Of a stretch of DNA of 64,000 nt, positions 36,769 through 45,966 are shown in pieces. The notes under the pieces were generated by a model. It made no database searches, had not been told where the DNA came from, and saw only the letters and a program-made list of their open reading frames with translations. The first letter of the stretch is position 1; each line of letters opens with the position of its first letter. Source of the DNA: Candidatus Methanoperedens sp. (lineage in GTDB: Archaea; Halobacteriota; Methanosarcinia; Methanosarcinales; Methanoperedenaceae); assembly GCA_027460525.1 (NCBI GenBank), contig JAPZAS010000017.1:1-64000 (forward strand), in the 5' to 3' direction. A program made the translations under genes and the position numbers.

Positions 36769-38370
36769 ATGAGCACACAAATAACATCGGTGGGCCCACT
36801 CAAATGGTCAGTAAAACCCTTTAGAATGAATGGAAGCTGTCAAGAGCCATATACCATGAGCAGTGCAATCACCGCAATCCTTCCGGCATTCAATGAAGAA
36901 GTTTCCATAGGCAGCGTGGTTCTTCATGCCAGGCAGCATGCACACCGCGTCATCGTGATCGACGACGGCAGCACGGACCGAACTTCCGAAATAGCAAGAC
37001 TTGCGGGCGCAGAGGTGATCCGGCATCAGTTCAACAAAGGCAAGGGCGCAGCGCTTAGGACCGGCTTTGAGATAGCATCCCAGAACGGTGCGAAGGTTAT
37101 TGTCACCATGGACTCTGACGGCAGGCATAATCCCGGCATGATCCCAGAAATCATCAATCCTGTTCTAAGTGGGAATTATGATATCGCAATTAGCTCAATG
37201 CCTTGCAGTAAAATATCCTCTAATAGAGAAAATCTGTTTTTCCTGAACAAAAAAAATCCCTTTAATTCGAAGACAGGGGTTTTAGCTCTTTCAACCGAGT
37301 CTTTAAAAAAAATAGATCTAACACTTCTTAACGGCTCGTCTATAAAAAACATATTGTCCCAGGCTGAAAGGAACCACCTCAAGATAAAATACTTAAATTT
37401 TGAAAATGAGCAAAGTTTCAATCAATTCAATGGATACAACATAGGGGTGGTAGTCCCGGCATACAATGAAGAACTGCTGATAGAGGAAACGATCAGGGGT
37501 ATCCCGAAGTATGTTAAAAGGATATATGTTATAGACGACTGCAGCAATGACCATACCTCTGAGATCATAAAACGTATCACCGATACCAGGGTAGTCTCAG
37601 TGCGCCACGACAAGAACCGCGGCGTGGGTGCGGCCATAATCACAGGCTACAAACTGGCGCTTGAGGATGAGATGGATATCGTTGCTGTTATGGCTGGGGA
37701 TAACCAGATGGACCCGGAGCAGCTTCCGCGCCTTCTGACGCCCATCATTGAGGGGCGGGCGGATTATACCAAGGGAAACAGGCTGATAAGCAAGGAATTC
37801 CGCCAGGGTATGAGCAAGTGGAGGTTCGTGGGTAATGCGATGCTTACAATGATCACGAAAATCGGGACGGGTTACTGGCATGTGATGGACCCGCAGAACG
37901 GATACACTGCAATATCCAGGCGGACACTTGAGGTGATGAACCTGGATTCCATCTATCCTTATTACGGGTATTGCAACGATATGATGATCAAACTTAATAC
38001 ATTCGGTATGAGAGTGGAAGACGTGGTGATGCCCGCGCGCTACGGCAAGGAGAAGTCAAAAATAAAATACAGCAGCTACATCCTGAAAGTTGCGCCGATG
38101 ATCTTTCGGGGGTTCCTGTGGCGCCTTAAGACAAAGTACGTTGTGCTGGATTTCCATCCCCTGGTGTTCTTCTACACGGCGAGCATGGTGCTTCTGCCTG
38201 CAGGGGTACTTTTCAGTTCCTGGATCCTGGTCCAGAAAATGTATCACAACCCGGTCTCTCAGAACATCCCGCTCCTGGCAGTATTTATAACTCTCATGGG
38301 ACTGCAGTTCCTCCTGTTCGCTATGCTTTTTGATATGCAGGCTGATAAGAGCAGGAGCGGGACGGTGTGA
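36769..38370 (+). CDS. Double-domain family 2 glycosyltransferase with membrane C-terminus
   Basis: Two GT2 modules occur in one 533-residue chain. Module 1 (about 31-150) has ILPAFNEEVSIGSV, VIDDGSTDRTSEIA and TMDSDGRHNPGMI but breaks off without the second half of the fold. Module 2 (about 222-450) is complete: VVPAYNEELLIEETI, VIDDCSNDHTSEII, VMAGDNQMDPEQLP. It ends in two membrane helices like dolichyl-phosphate sugar synthases. The N-terminal module may be regulatory or a remnant of a tandem duplication. GAGGGGAGG precedes the start. Confidence 0.85.
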   Translation: MSTQITSVGPLKWSVKPFRMNGSCQEPYTMSSAITAILPAFNEEVSIGSVVLHARQHAHRVIVIDDGSTDRTSEIARLAGAEVIRHQFNKGKGAALRTGFEIASQNGAKVIVTMDSDGRHNPGMIPEIINPVLSGNYDIAISSMPCSKISSNRENLFFLNKKNPFNSKTGVLALSTESLKKIDLTLLNGSSIKNILSQAERNHLKIKYLNFENEQSFNQFNGYNIGVVVPAYNEELLIEETIRGIPKYVKRIYVIDDCSNDHTSEIIKRITDTRVVSVRHDKNRGVGAAIITGYKLALEDEMDIVAVMAGDNQMDPEQLPRLLTPIIEGRADYTKGNRLISKEFRQGMSKWRFVGNAMLTMITKIGTGYWHVMDPQNGYTAISRRTLEVMNLDSIYPYYGYCNDMMIKLNTFGMRVEDVVMPARYGKEKSKIKYSSYILKVAPMIFRGFLWRLKTKYVVLDFHPLVFFYTASMVLLPAGVLFSSWILVQKMYHNPVSQNIPLLAVFITLMGLQFLLFAMLFDMQADKSRSGTV

Positions 38371-38374
38371 TAGG

Positions 38375-38899
38375 CTAATGCCTTATTTTTCCCCCGGGAA
38401 ACAGGTATTTCAAGGCGAGGAGCGTCATGATGATAAATCCTATGACTTCGGCGATGAAATCATACGAGAGACCGACTGTATAGGAATTCCTGGTCATGAC
38501 AAGGAAATAATCAAACCAGTTATCAGGAGTACCCCGGGGAAAACTCCATCCCAGCAGCGGCCAGAGGAGAATAGCAGGCTCCATCCACATTTCATCTTCC
38601 AGGAGGTGCAGGAAAGAAGCGCCGGATATAAAAAGAATGCGCATGTCCCCGCGGCGCCTGTAATGATAAAATCCAGCAAGAGCCAGGAGAAGAACGAATA
38701 CGAGAGTATGAGCAATAACCCGTCCGCTGGCAATGGAATAAGGAAAGAGTATCCTGCCAAGAAGCTTATCGATAATATCTGGCAGGACCGCACCGAAGGC
38801 CACATACCAGTAGTTGATCCTGCCCCGGATTCCGGGTACAAGATACCCGAGGATGAAAAAGAGTCCAAGTGTGACGCCGAGATGACCGAGCAGGAACAT
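38375..38899 (-). CDS. Membrane-bound metal-dependent hydrolase-like protein (DUF457/YdjM type)
   Basis: The 174-residue polytopic protein has the family histidines and acidic residues at membrane boundaries: MFLLGHLGVTLG, FGAVLPDIIDKLLG, VIAHTLVFVLLLAL and FLHLLEDEMWM. These fit the DUF457 group. The activity is not established. It is antiparallel to the GT2 gene, with stops only four bases apart. Confidence 0.75.
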   Translation of the reverse strand: MFLLGHLGVTLGLFFILGYLVPGIRGRINYWYVAFGAVLPDIIDKLLGRILFPYSIASGRVIAHTLVFVLLLALAGFYHYRRRGDMRILFISGASFLHLLEDEMWMEPAILLWPLLGWSFPRGTPDNWFDYFLVMTRNSYTVGLSYDFIAEVIGFIIMTLLALKYLFPGGKIRH

Positions 38900-38918
38900 G
38901 ATAGGTTCTATAATTTAT

Positions 38919-39130
38919 GTTAGCTAAAAAGGTTATTCCCGAGGAGCAGATGCCCCTCGATTTCACCCTCTCAAAATCCACTCCCTCTGCTCCGTAGTGG
39001 CGCAGCGCTGCCCCACCCTGACGCTGGCGGAGTACTTCCAGGCAGAGAAACTGCCTCTGCGCTTTGCCATGATGCGCCACGACATCGACCGCAAGCCCGT
39101 TCCTCACGGCGAGGATGGACACGGAGTGCG
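38919..39130 (+). pseudogene. Truncated copy of the deacetylase gene found at 39.9 kb
   Basis: Bases 38990-39095 repeat the 5' part of the 39934-40728 gene almost exactly, including the segments GACGCTGGC, GAGTACTTCCAGGCA and ATGATGCGCCACGACATCGA. The copy has an early frameshift with a TAG (CTCCGTAGTGG) and loses the alignment after the HDIDRKP codons. It is a dead partial duplication placed before the toxin-antitoxin pair. Confidence 0.8.
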
Positions 39131-39315
39131 ATATACAGGCAGGATGTATAAGTTTCTATAGAATATATAACTGAGAATTCTATAAAAAGTTTGTGAGAGG
39201 AGCACTCAGGGACGATACGGATTTCCGACTCATTAGGGAATTTTATCCTCTAAATATCGTCAGAATTAAGAATTGAATATATATAGAGTCGAAACATATA
39301 ATGTTAGAGGTAGTC

Positions 39316-39534
39316 ATGACCCATACAATTGAAGCGGTTTATGAAGATAATGTATTGAAACCCATTAAACCTCTAAAAGGCCTTATGGAACATGAGAGAG
39401 TTACACTGATCATCCGTGCATATCCTGTCAAGAAAGGTCTGCGTGAAATAGCAGGAAAACTAACACATACAGAAGCTGAAGAGATGCAGAAACTTATTGA
39501 TGAGGAGTTTGAGAAAATTGAAGGCGAATGGTAA
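39316..39534 (+). CDS. AF2212-like (DUF104) antitoxin
   Basis: The 72-residue protein MTHTIEAVYEDNVLKPIKPL has the DUF104 hallmark: an N-terminal strand 'I.A.YEDGVLKP', then LKGLMEHERVTLII. A helical C-terminus follows that should wrap the toxin. GAGGT precedes the ATG at 39316, which is preferred over the in-frame ATG at 39301. It overlaps the PIN gene. Confidence 0.82.
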   Translation: MTHTIEAVYEDNVLKPIKPLKGLMEHERVTLIIRAYPVKKGLREIAGKLTHTEAEEMQKLIDEEFEKIEGEW

Positions 39535-39937
39535 GCTGGTTGTAGATACAAATGCTGTAATTGCTTACCGAGAAGGTCTCTCTTCAGTTTGCAACTGGAT
39601 TGATGAAACAGATATACTTTTTTTACCCGTTGTTGTTCTGGGTGAATTGCTTTATGGTGCGATTAACAGTGCAAAACCTCAAAAGAACGAAAACGAGATA
39701 AAAATTTTCTCAGCCAATTCTGTTCTCGTACCTGTAGATGAGGGAATTGCTATTCGCTATGCTAAAGTACGTTTAAAGCTCAAGAAGGCAGGCTGTCCTA
39801 TTCCTGAAAACGACATATGGGTCGCCGCAACGTGTCTATACCTTGATGCTCCGCTTCTTAGCAAAGATGCTCACTTTGACAGTATTCCTGGCCTTGATAT
39901 TATTAATTGGGAGAAAGATAATGGAGATATAAAGTGA
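39500..39937 (+). CDS. PIN-domain ribonuclease toxin (VapC type)
   Basis: The PIN core is clear: KLVVDTNAVIAYREG (first Asp), VVVLGELLYGA (Glu), and ENDIWVAATCLYLDAPLLSKD (the acidic pair). It is the toxin to the DUF104 antitoxin and overlaps its 3' end. Start choice is uncertain: ATG 39500 or TTG 39518, just before KANGKLVVDTN. The end overlaps the GTG start of the deacetylase gene. Confidence 0.85.
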   Translation: MRSLRKLKANGKLVVDTNAVIAYREGLSSVCNWIDETDILFLPVVVLGELLYGAINSAKPQKNENEIKIFSANSVLVPVDEGIAIRYAKVRLKLKKAGCPIPENDIWVAATCLYLDAPLLSKDAHFDSIPGLDIINWEKDNGDIK

Positions 39938-40728
39938 ACCCAAGCATGCCAATTGCAAGGAAGCGACCCATGAATTTAGATTTTACCCTCCCTAAATTCC
40001 GCTCCCTCTGCACCTGTGTGGCGCAGCATTACCCCACCCTGACGCTGGCTGAGTACTTCCAGGCAGGGAAGCTGCCCCCGCGCTTCGCCATGATGCGCCA
40101 CGACATCGACCGCAAGCCCATGAGCGCGCTCCTCACTGCGAGGGTGGAGCAGGAGCTGGGGATAAGGGCGACGTATTATTTCAGGATGAATGACACTGTT
40201 TTCCGTCCTGGGATCATGCGCGAGATAGAGGGTATGGGTCATGAGGTGGGGTACCATTACGAGGTGCTGGGGAAGGCGAATGGGGATAATGAGAAAGCCA
40301 TAGAGATGTTCGGGAGGGAGTTGAAAGAGTTCAGGAAGGTATGCGATGTCAGGACGATATGCATGCACGGGAACCCGCTGTCGAAACACGATGACCGCGA
40401 ACTGTGGAAATCTTACGATTTCAGGAATTTCGGGATCATCGGGGAGGCTTATTTATCAGCGGGGAAGGATGTCAGCTATTTTTCCGATACAGGACGAAGC
40501 TGGAACTCGAAGAACAATTTGAGGGACTTTATACCTGGCAGGAGAGAGGAGAGCGCGGCTGAGACTACGGATGATCTGATCGAGATAATAAAAAGCGAAA
40601 GATTTGAGAAATTGTACATTTTAACCCATCCTGAAAGGTGGGCGGCGGGCGGTATAGGGTGGGCTGCCAGTTGCCTGACGGATATGGTGTTTAATGCGGG
40701 GAAGAAGATACTAGCAGTCGCGAGATAG
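39934..40728 (+). CDS. Polysaccharide deacetylase-like protein
   Basis: The 264-residue protein has NodB-like features: MMRHDIDRKP (an Asp-Asp metal/catalytic motif), ATYYFRMND, EGMGHEVGYHYEVLG (H-x-x-x-H type) and the late LYILTHPERW. It begins at GTG 39934, which overlaps the PIN stop and follows a GGAG. A truncated copy lies at 38.9 kb. It probably modifies sugars of the polymer made by the following cluster (inference). Confidence 0.75.
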   Translation: MNPSMPIARKRPMNLDFTLPKFRSLCTCVAQHYPTLTLAEYFQAGKLPPRFAMMRHDIDRKPMSALLTARVEQELGIRATYYFRMNDTVFRPGIMREIEGMGHEVGYHYEVLGKANGDNEKAIEMFGRELKEFRKVCDVRTICMHGNPLSKHDDRELWKSYDFRNFGIIGEAYLSAGKDVSYFSDTGRSWNSKNNLRDFIPGRREESAAETTDDLIEIIKSERFEKLYILTHPERWAAGGIGWAASCLTDMVFNAGKKILAVAR

Positions 40729-40731
40729 ATA

Positions 40732-41760
40732 ATGATAGAAATCGTATCCAAAATTAAAGATGATGAATGGAAAGATTTCTTGGATAAAAGTACCAAAGCG
40801 AGCATATACCATATGCCGGAATGGAAGATATTCTTAGAAAAGACTTTTAATTATAAATCTTATTACCTTTTTGCAAAAGATGAATGTGGAGAAATAGCCG
40901 GGTTATTGCCGCTGTTCCATGTTAAAAGTAAATTAACAGGGAACAGGTTGTGTTCTGTTCCATTTTCTCATGAATGCGGTCTTATATGCAACGAAAATAG
41001 TGTAAGAGAATTAACTAACGGAGGGTTTAATTTATTCAAAGATTTAAATGTAGATTTCCTTGAAATCAGGGATTATATCGATTCGGAGAGTTTTCAGCAT
41101 CATAATATATTTTCTACATACATCTTAGAATTATCATCAAATACCGGTGAAGTATGGCAAAAATTGGATAAAGGAAGTGTCAGGTGGGCAATAAAGAGAT
41201 CGCAAAAGAGCGGAGTTTCTGCAGATACAACAAAAAATATAGAGGATGTTAAAGAATTCTATGAACTGAATTGCATGACAAAAAAAGAAATAGGCGTTCC
41301 ATGTCATCCATGGAAATTTTTTAAGAATTTATTCGATCTATTGAAAGATAATGTTTCCCTGTACGCCGCTAGATGTAATAATGAACTGATTGCAGGCGGA
41401 ATCATGGAATACTATAAAGATACAGTACTCTATGGGTATGGCGCCGCAAACCCAAAGTACCTGGGATTGCATCCTTATAACGCTTTCATCTGGAAAAGTA
41501 TTGAAGATGCATGCAGGAATGGGTATAAATATTATGATTTTGGAAGAACATCATACGATAACTCTGGATTGATTGAATTTAAAAAACGGTGGGGAACGGT
41601 CGAGAAGAAGCTGTATTATAGTTATTATCCAAAGAATTCGGGATTTTTAACCCAAAATCGAGATAATTTGAAATATCGGATAGGGACTAGAGTGATCAGA
41701 ATTATGCCTATGCCGATTTATAAGACTTTTAGTGATACTATATTTGGACATTTTGGATAG
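40732..41760 (+). CDS. FemAB-like acyl/aminoacyl transferase (GNAT fold)
   Basis: The 342 residues have the double-GNAT FemAB layout: an N-terminal half with MPEWKIFLEKTFNYKSYYLF and GLLPLFHVKSKL, then KGSVRWAIKRSQKSGV, and a C-terminal GNAT half with AGGIMEYYKDTVLYGYGAAN and YKYYDFGRTSYDNSGLIEFK. Such enzymes transfer amino acids or acyl groups in cell-wall or capsule assembly. It starts the AT-rich part of the island. A second family member is at 52.8 kb. Confidence 0.8.
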   Translation: MIEIVSKIKDDEWKDFLDKSTKASIYHMPEWKIFLEKTFNYKSYYLFAKDECGEIAGLLPLFHVKSKLTGNRLCSVPFSHECGLICNENSVRELTNGGFNLFKDLNVDFLEIRDYIDSESFQHHNIFSTYILELSSNTGEVWQKLDKGSVRWAIKRSQKSGVSADTTKNIEDVKEFYELNCMTKKEIGVPCHPWKFFKNLFDLLKDNVSLYAARCNNELIAGGIMEYYKDTVLYGYGAANPKYLGLHPYNAFIWKSIEDACRNGYKYYDFGRTSYDNSGLIEFKKRWGTVEKKLYYSYYPKNSGFLTQNRDNLKYRIGTRVIRIMPMPIYKTFSDTIFGHFG

Positions 41761-41770
41761 GAGTTATACA

Positions 41771-42460
41771 ATGGAAGATTATTATTGGGATACTGTCAAT
41801 GAAACGAAGGTAGGGGACTATCTCACCAGAAAAGGGAGAGAATTCATTGACTCATTCTTAGAAGATAACAAAATTGGCACTTGTTTGGATGTGGCGTGTG
41901 GAAGTGGAAGGTTTAGTATTCCGATATTTCAGCATGGAATTAATATTGTGGCAGTAGATTACGATTTAGTTCCGTTAAAAAAATTAAAGGCGAAAAATGA
42001 AAGCTTATCGATCCAAATCTGTAGAGGGGATGCTAATAAACTGCCATTTAAAAAATCCAGTTTTGATTGTGTTGTTTCTATTGAAACAGTTGACTATTTG
42101 GATGCAGAAAAATTTATACGTCAATGTAATAAACTATTAAAAATAGATGGTTTTATATTATTTACTTTATCAAATAATAGTAGCTATAAAAAATATATTC
42201 AAAGGGCTTTGAGTAAGCACAGAATTTTTTATAGATATGCCTTTCATGATATCGTATCGTATTTAGAAAAAGAGGGTTTTAAAGTGGAGAGATGCATCGG
42301 ATACAATTGGATTCCCTTTAAAAGGGGTTCAAACAGCAATCTGATAGCTACCTTTGAGATTTTAGAGAAAATATTAAGGTTAGAGTATTTTTCTGCGTTC
42401 AGTCCTTGGGTATTTTTCATCGCTAAGAAAACAAAGGAGTCCTATGAAAATACTTGTTGA
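41771..42460 (+). CDS. Class I SAM-dependent methyltransferase
   Basis: Motif I is CLDVACGSGRFSIPIF, with motif II VAVDYDLVPLKKLK and motif IV FDCVVSIETVDYLD. The start is the ATG at 41771 behind AGGAGTT. Length is 229 residues. It probably methylates a sugar or lipid-linked intermediate of the cluster, but the substrate cannot be read from sequence. Confidence 0.82.
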   Translation: MEDYYWDTVNETKVGDYLTRKGREFIDSFLEDNKIGTCLDVACGSGRFSIPIFQHGINIVAVDYDLVPLKKLKAKNESLSIQICRGDANKLPFKKSSFDCVVSIETVDYLDAEKFIRQCNKLLKIDGFILFTLSNNSSYKKYIQRALSKHRIFYRYAFHDIVSYLEKEGFKVERCIGYNWIPFKRGSNSNLIATFEILEKILRLEYFSAFSPWVFFIAKKTKESYENTC

Positions 42461-43508
42461 TATCGGTCATCCAGCTCATGTACATTTCTTTAAAAATATG
42501 ATATGGAAATTGGAAGAAAACGGGCATGAAATTTTAATTACAAGCAGAGATAAAGATGTCGCTTTAAAACTTTTGGATATCTATAAATTCAAATATAAAT
42601 GCGTTGGCAGATACAGGAAAAATGCAATATTTAAGATTATTGATTTATTAAATATCAATTATAATATATATATAAATTCTAATATGTTTAAACCAGATTT
42701 GATCTTAGGCTTTGGCTCAATTAATGCTGCACATGCATCATTTCTTATAAGAAGACCATGTATTATTTTTGATGATGATGAATACTCTTATAAATTTTAT
42801 AAACCGTTTGCCAAAATAATATGCACGACTCACACTTTTAAAGTCGATTTAGGCAAAAAACATATTAAATTCAATGGATATAAAGAACTTGCTTACCTGC
42901 ATCCCCTATATTTCAAACCAAATCCTGATTTTTTAAAAGAACTTGGATTAGATAAAAAGGACGATTTTATAATAATGAGATTTGTGGGATGGACTGCTCA
43001 TCATGATACAGGAAAAAGTAGTTTAGACTTTCAACAAAAGAGATTTTTTGTAAAGGAATTGGAAAAATATGCCCGTGTTTTTATTTCGACCGAAACTGAT
43101 TTGCCGCCAGAGTTAGAAGAATATAAAATTATAATATCGCCAGAAAAAATTCATGATTTGCTCTATTATGCTAAAATGCTTATAAGTGACTCGCAGACAA
43201 TGACGACTGAAGCTGCTATTCTGGGAACTCCGGCTATTAGATGTAATTCCTGGGTTGGAAAAGATGATATGTTAAACTTCATAGAACTTGAGCAAAAATA
43301 TGGTCTAATATTCAATTACAGCGACCCAGATAAAGCGTTTGAAAAAGCAATTGAGATTCTTCAAAAGCCAAATCTAAAAGAAGAGTGGAGTAAGAAAAGC
43401 GATAGATTACTAAAGGACAAAATTGATGTTACTGCCTTCATGGTCAAGCTTGTTGAGGATTATCCTAAAAATTATTCGCATAATAAACAAGAACCAGAGA
43501 TACAATGA
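42444..43508 (+). CDS. DUF354 protein (GT-B-like fold)
   Basis: The 354 residues match DUF354 from the first line, MKILVDIGHPAHVHFFKNMI, through LILGFGSINAAHASFL and the late SDSQTMTTEAAILGTPAIRC. The family resembles GT-B glycosyltransferases and is frequent in archaeal polysaccharide clusters. It overlaps the methyltransferase gene by 17 bases. Confidence 0.85.
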   Translation: MKILVDIGHPAHVHFFKNMIWKLEENGHEILITSRDKDVALKLLDIYKFKYKCVGRYRKNAIFKIIDLLNINYNIYINSNMFKPDLILGFGSINAAHASFLIRRPCIIFDDDEYSYKFYKPFAKIICTTHTFKVDLGKKHIKFNGYKELAYLHPLYFKPNPDFLKELGLDKKDDFIIMRFVGWTAHHDTGKSSLDFQQKRFFVKELEKYARVFISTETDLPPELEEYKIIISPEKIHDLLYYAKMLISDSQTMTTEAAILGTPAIRCNSWVGKDDMLNFIELEQKYGLIFNYSDPDKAFEKAIEILQKPNLKEEWSKKSDRLLKDKIDVTAFMVKLVEDYPKNYSHNKQEPEIQ

Positions 43509-43529
43509 GGTTATTTTAGGGGAACCAAA

Positions 43530-44870
43530 ATGTTTCATAAACAATTATTCATATTAGCGCATCAAGTTGGAGATAAAAATTTTTATCCGACATATAAAAA
43601 ATTGATCCAAAATCAATGGAAATCTTATGAAGAGTTAAAGGAAGAACAGGAAAAGCAGTTACGACATTTGATTAATTTTGTATATCGGAATGTGCCATAT
43701 TACCATAAATTATTCGATTGTTTGAAATTGAGCCCAGATGATGTTATAAAAATAGAGGATTTGGAAAAACTTCCAATCCTTACCAAATCTATCATCAAAG
43801 AGAACTGGGATGCTTTCAAACCAATCAATCTAAACAAAATGAAATACCATGCACAATCAACAGGTGGTTCTACAGGAAATCCTTTGCAATATAGGTTATT
43901 AAAATATGATCGTTTTCTTGCAGGCGCATTACTTTATCGAGGGTGGGGATATGCAGATTATGAACTTGGTGATAAAATGGTTTTTTTGGCAGGAACTTCT
44001 TTGGATGTGGGGTCGAAACCGTTTGCCATTAAAAAAATTCATGAGATTGCAAGAAATTTAAAAAAGTTATCTGCGTTTGATATGGGCAATGCTGATATGA
44101 AAATATATGCAGATATAATTAACTCATTTAAACCAAATTTTATGAGGGGATATGCATCATCAATTGATTTTTTTGCCAAATATATTGAAGAAATGGATAT
44201 TAAAATATATCACCCTTCTGCAATATTCACAACGGCTGAAAAGTTATATCCTCACATGAAACAAAGAATTGGCAACGCTTTTGGTTGTGAAGTTTATGAT
44301 GGTTATGGCTTGAATGATGGGGGAGTTAGTGCTTATGAATGTAAGGAACATTGTGGATTGCATATTGATGCCGAAAGAAGCATTATGGAAATTGTTTCTG
44401 ATGAGGGGGATCAAGTAAGTTGCGGTGAAGGTAAAATATTGGCAACGTCGCTTTATAATTATGCGATGCCATTTATTCGATATGAGACAGGTGATTTAGG
44501 GGAGATCACAGATGATGTTTGTGCTTGCGGGCGACATACTAAAATATTAAAAAAGATTGTCGGCAGAGATAAAGAATTATTAATAACACCAACTGGTAAA
44601 TATGTTCATGGGGCGGCATTTTATAATGATATAATTGGTGAGTTTAAAGAGGCTAATAACATTATTGAGTGCCAGATTATTCAAAGTAAAAAAGAATCTA
44701 TTATATTTAATATGATTTGCAATAATAATTTTAATGCAACGCAATTACAAAATATTCAAAATATTGTTAAAAAAAGAAGTGAAGGTTGGGACGTTGAATT
44801 TAGGGTTGTTGATAAAATTGAGAGGACGAAGGCTGGAAAATATAAGTTCATAATTTCAAAGTTGGTTTGA
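43530..44870 (+). CDS. CapK/PaaK-like AMP-forming ligase
   Basis: The 446-residue protein belongs to the phenylacetate-CoA ligase group in its capsule (CapK) branch: FVYRNVPYYHKLF, the AMP-binding STGGSTGNPLQ (TGGSTG 111-116), EVYDGYGLNDGG, RYETGDLGEI and the C-terminal RTKAGKYKFI. It probably activates a carboxylic acid for attachment to the polymer. Together with the FemAB-like and GNAT genes this implies acyl or aminoacyl decoration (inference). Confidence 0.85.
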   Translation: MFHKQLFILAHQVGDKNFYPTYKKLIQNQWKSYEELKEEQEKQLRHLINFVYRNVPYYHKLFDCLKLSPDDVIKIEDLEKLPILTKSIIKENWDAFKPINLNKMKYHAQSTGGSTGNPLQYRLLKYDRFLAGALLYRGWGYADYELGDKMVFLAGTSLDVGSKPFAIKKIHEIARNLKKLSAFDMGNADMKIYADIINSFKPNFMRGYASSIDFFAKYIEEMDIKIYHPSAIFTTAEKLYPHMKQRIGNAFGCEVYDGYGLNDGGVSAYECKEHCGLHIDAERSIMEIVSDEGDQVSCGEGKILATSLYNYAMPFIRYETGDLGEITDDVCACGRHTKILKKIVGRDKELLITPTGKYVHGAAFYNDIIGEFKEANNIIECQIIQSKKESIIFNMICNNNFNATQLQNIQNIVKKRSEGWDVEFRVVDKIERTKAGKYKFIISKLV

Positions 44871-44891
44871 TGGAAAATAAGTACTGGTGGT

Positions 44892-45962
44892 ATGATGTCA
44901 GATAATTATGCTGTGACCCTTATGGCTGTTGGTGACATCATGCTGGGCGATCATCCGATATGCTTAGGGCATGGTGTTGGAAGTGTAATAAAAAAAGAAG
45001 GCCCAGAATATATATTTGATAATGTTTCCGATGTATTAAAAAAGGCAGATATTACTTTTGGAAACTTAGAGAGTGTGCTGTCAGATATTGGGATTGATTA
45101 TGGCAACTACAATACAATCCAATTGAGGGGAGCAGAAACTTCTGTGAATGGACTTCTACACGCTGGTTTTGATGTGTTGTCTATCGCAAATAATCATATT
45201 TTAGAGCATGGCGAAAATTCGCTAATAAGAACAAAAAAATTACTCTCTGATAATGGCATTCTGGCAGTAGGCGTATCTGAAAATAAAAGAAAATCTAGAG
45301 AACCAGTTATTTTTGTTCGGAATGGAATTTCTTTTGGTTTTTTGGCTTATTGTCTTGTGAGAGATAAAACTGCTTATTGTTCGGTTGAAGATTCTCAGGA
45401 TATGATTAGTGATATAAGAAAAGCAAAAGATAACATTGATATTTTGATTGTTTCGCTTCATTGGGGCAAAGAATTTGTAAGAAAACCATCGCCTGAACAA
45501 TTTTCTCTTGCTCACAGAATAATTGATGCAGGAGCTAATCTCGTATTAGGGCATCATCCACATGTGTTGCAGGGTGTAGAGACTTACAATGAAGGAATGA
45601 TTGTCTATAGTTTAGGCAATTTTGTTTTCGATATGTGGCAAAGGAAAATGAGAGAATCAATGATTTTTTCATGTAGATTTTCTAAGAATGGAATTGTTGA
45701 TTTTAAAATCATGCCTGTGTATATCAATGATTTTTATCAACCATGTTTACTTCAGGAAAATGCAAAACATATATTGCTGTCAAAAATTATGGATGAATTT
45801 TTAGAGCATGTTGTTGAGGATGCATACCAAGAAGAAGTATGGGCTTGTAGAACTAAATATAGGTTGGAACTTGTTATACATTTAATAATAAATTTCTATA
45901 AATATAATCCGATTTATCTATGCCAAATTGCTAAAAATTTCATTAATAAACAAAGGTGTTGA
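44892..45962 (+). CDS. CapA-family metallophosphatase-like protein
   Basis: All core blocks of the PGA_cap family are present: AVGDIMLGDHP, FGNLESVLS, SIANNHILEHGE, SLHWGKEF, VLGHHPHVLQGVE and YSLGNFVFD. The 356-residue protein has no signal peptide. CapA was named from poly-gamma-glutamate capsule synthesis, but the family occurs widely in capsule loci. Confidence 0.88.
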   Translation: MMSDNYAVTLMAVGDIMLGDHPICLGHGVGSVIKKEGPEYIFDNVSDVLKKADITFGNLESVLSDIGIDYGNYNTIQLRGAETSVNGLLHAGFDVLSIANNHILEHGENSLIRTKKLLSDNGILAVGVSENKRKSREPVIFVRNGISFGFLAYCLVRDKTAYCSVEDSQDMISDIRKAKDNIDILIVSLHWGKEFVRKPSPEQFSLAHRIIDAGANLVLGHHPHVLQGVETYNEGMIVYSLGNFVFDMWQRKMRESMIFSCRFSKNGIVDFKIMPVYINDFYQPCLLQENAKHILLSKIMDEFLEHVVEDAYQEEVWACRTKYRLELVIHLIINFYKYNPIYLCQIAKNFINKQRC

Positions 45963-45966
45963 TTTC

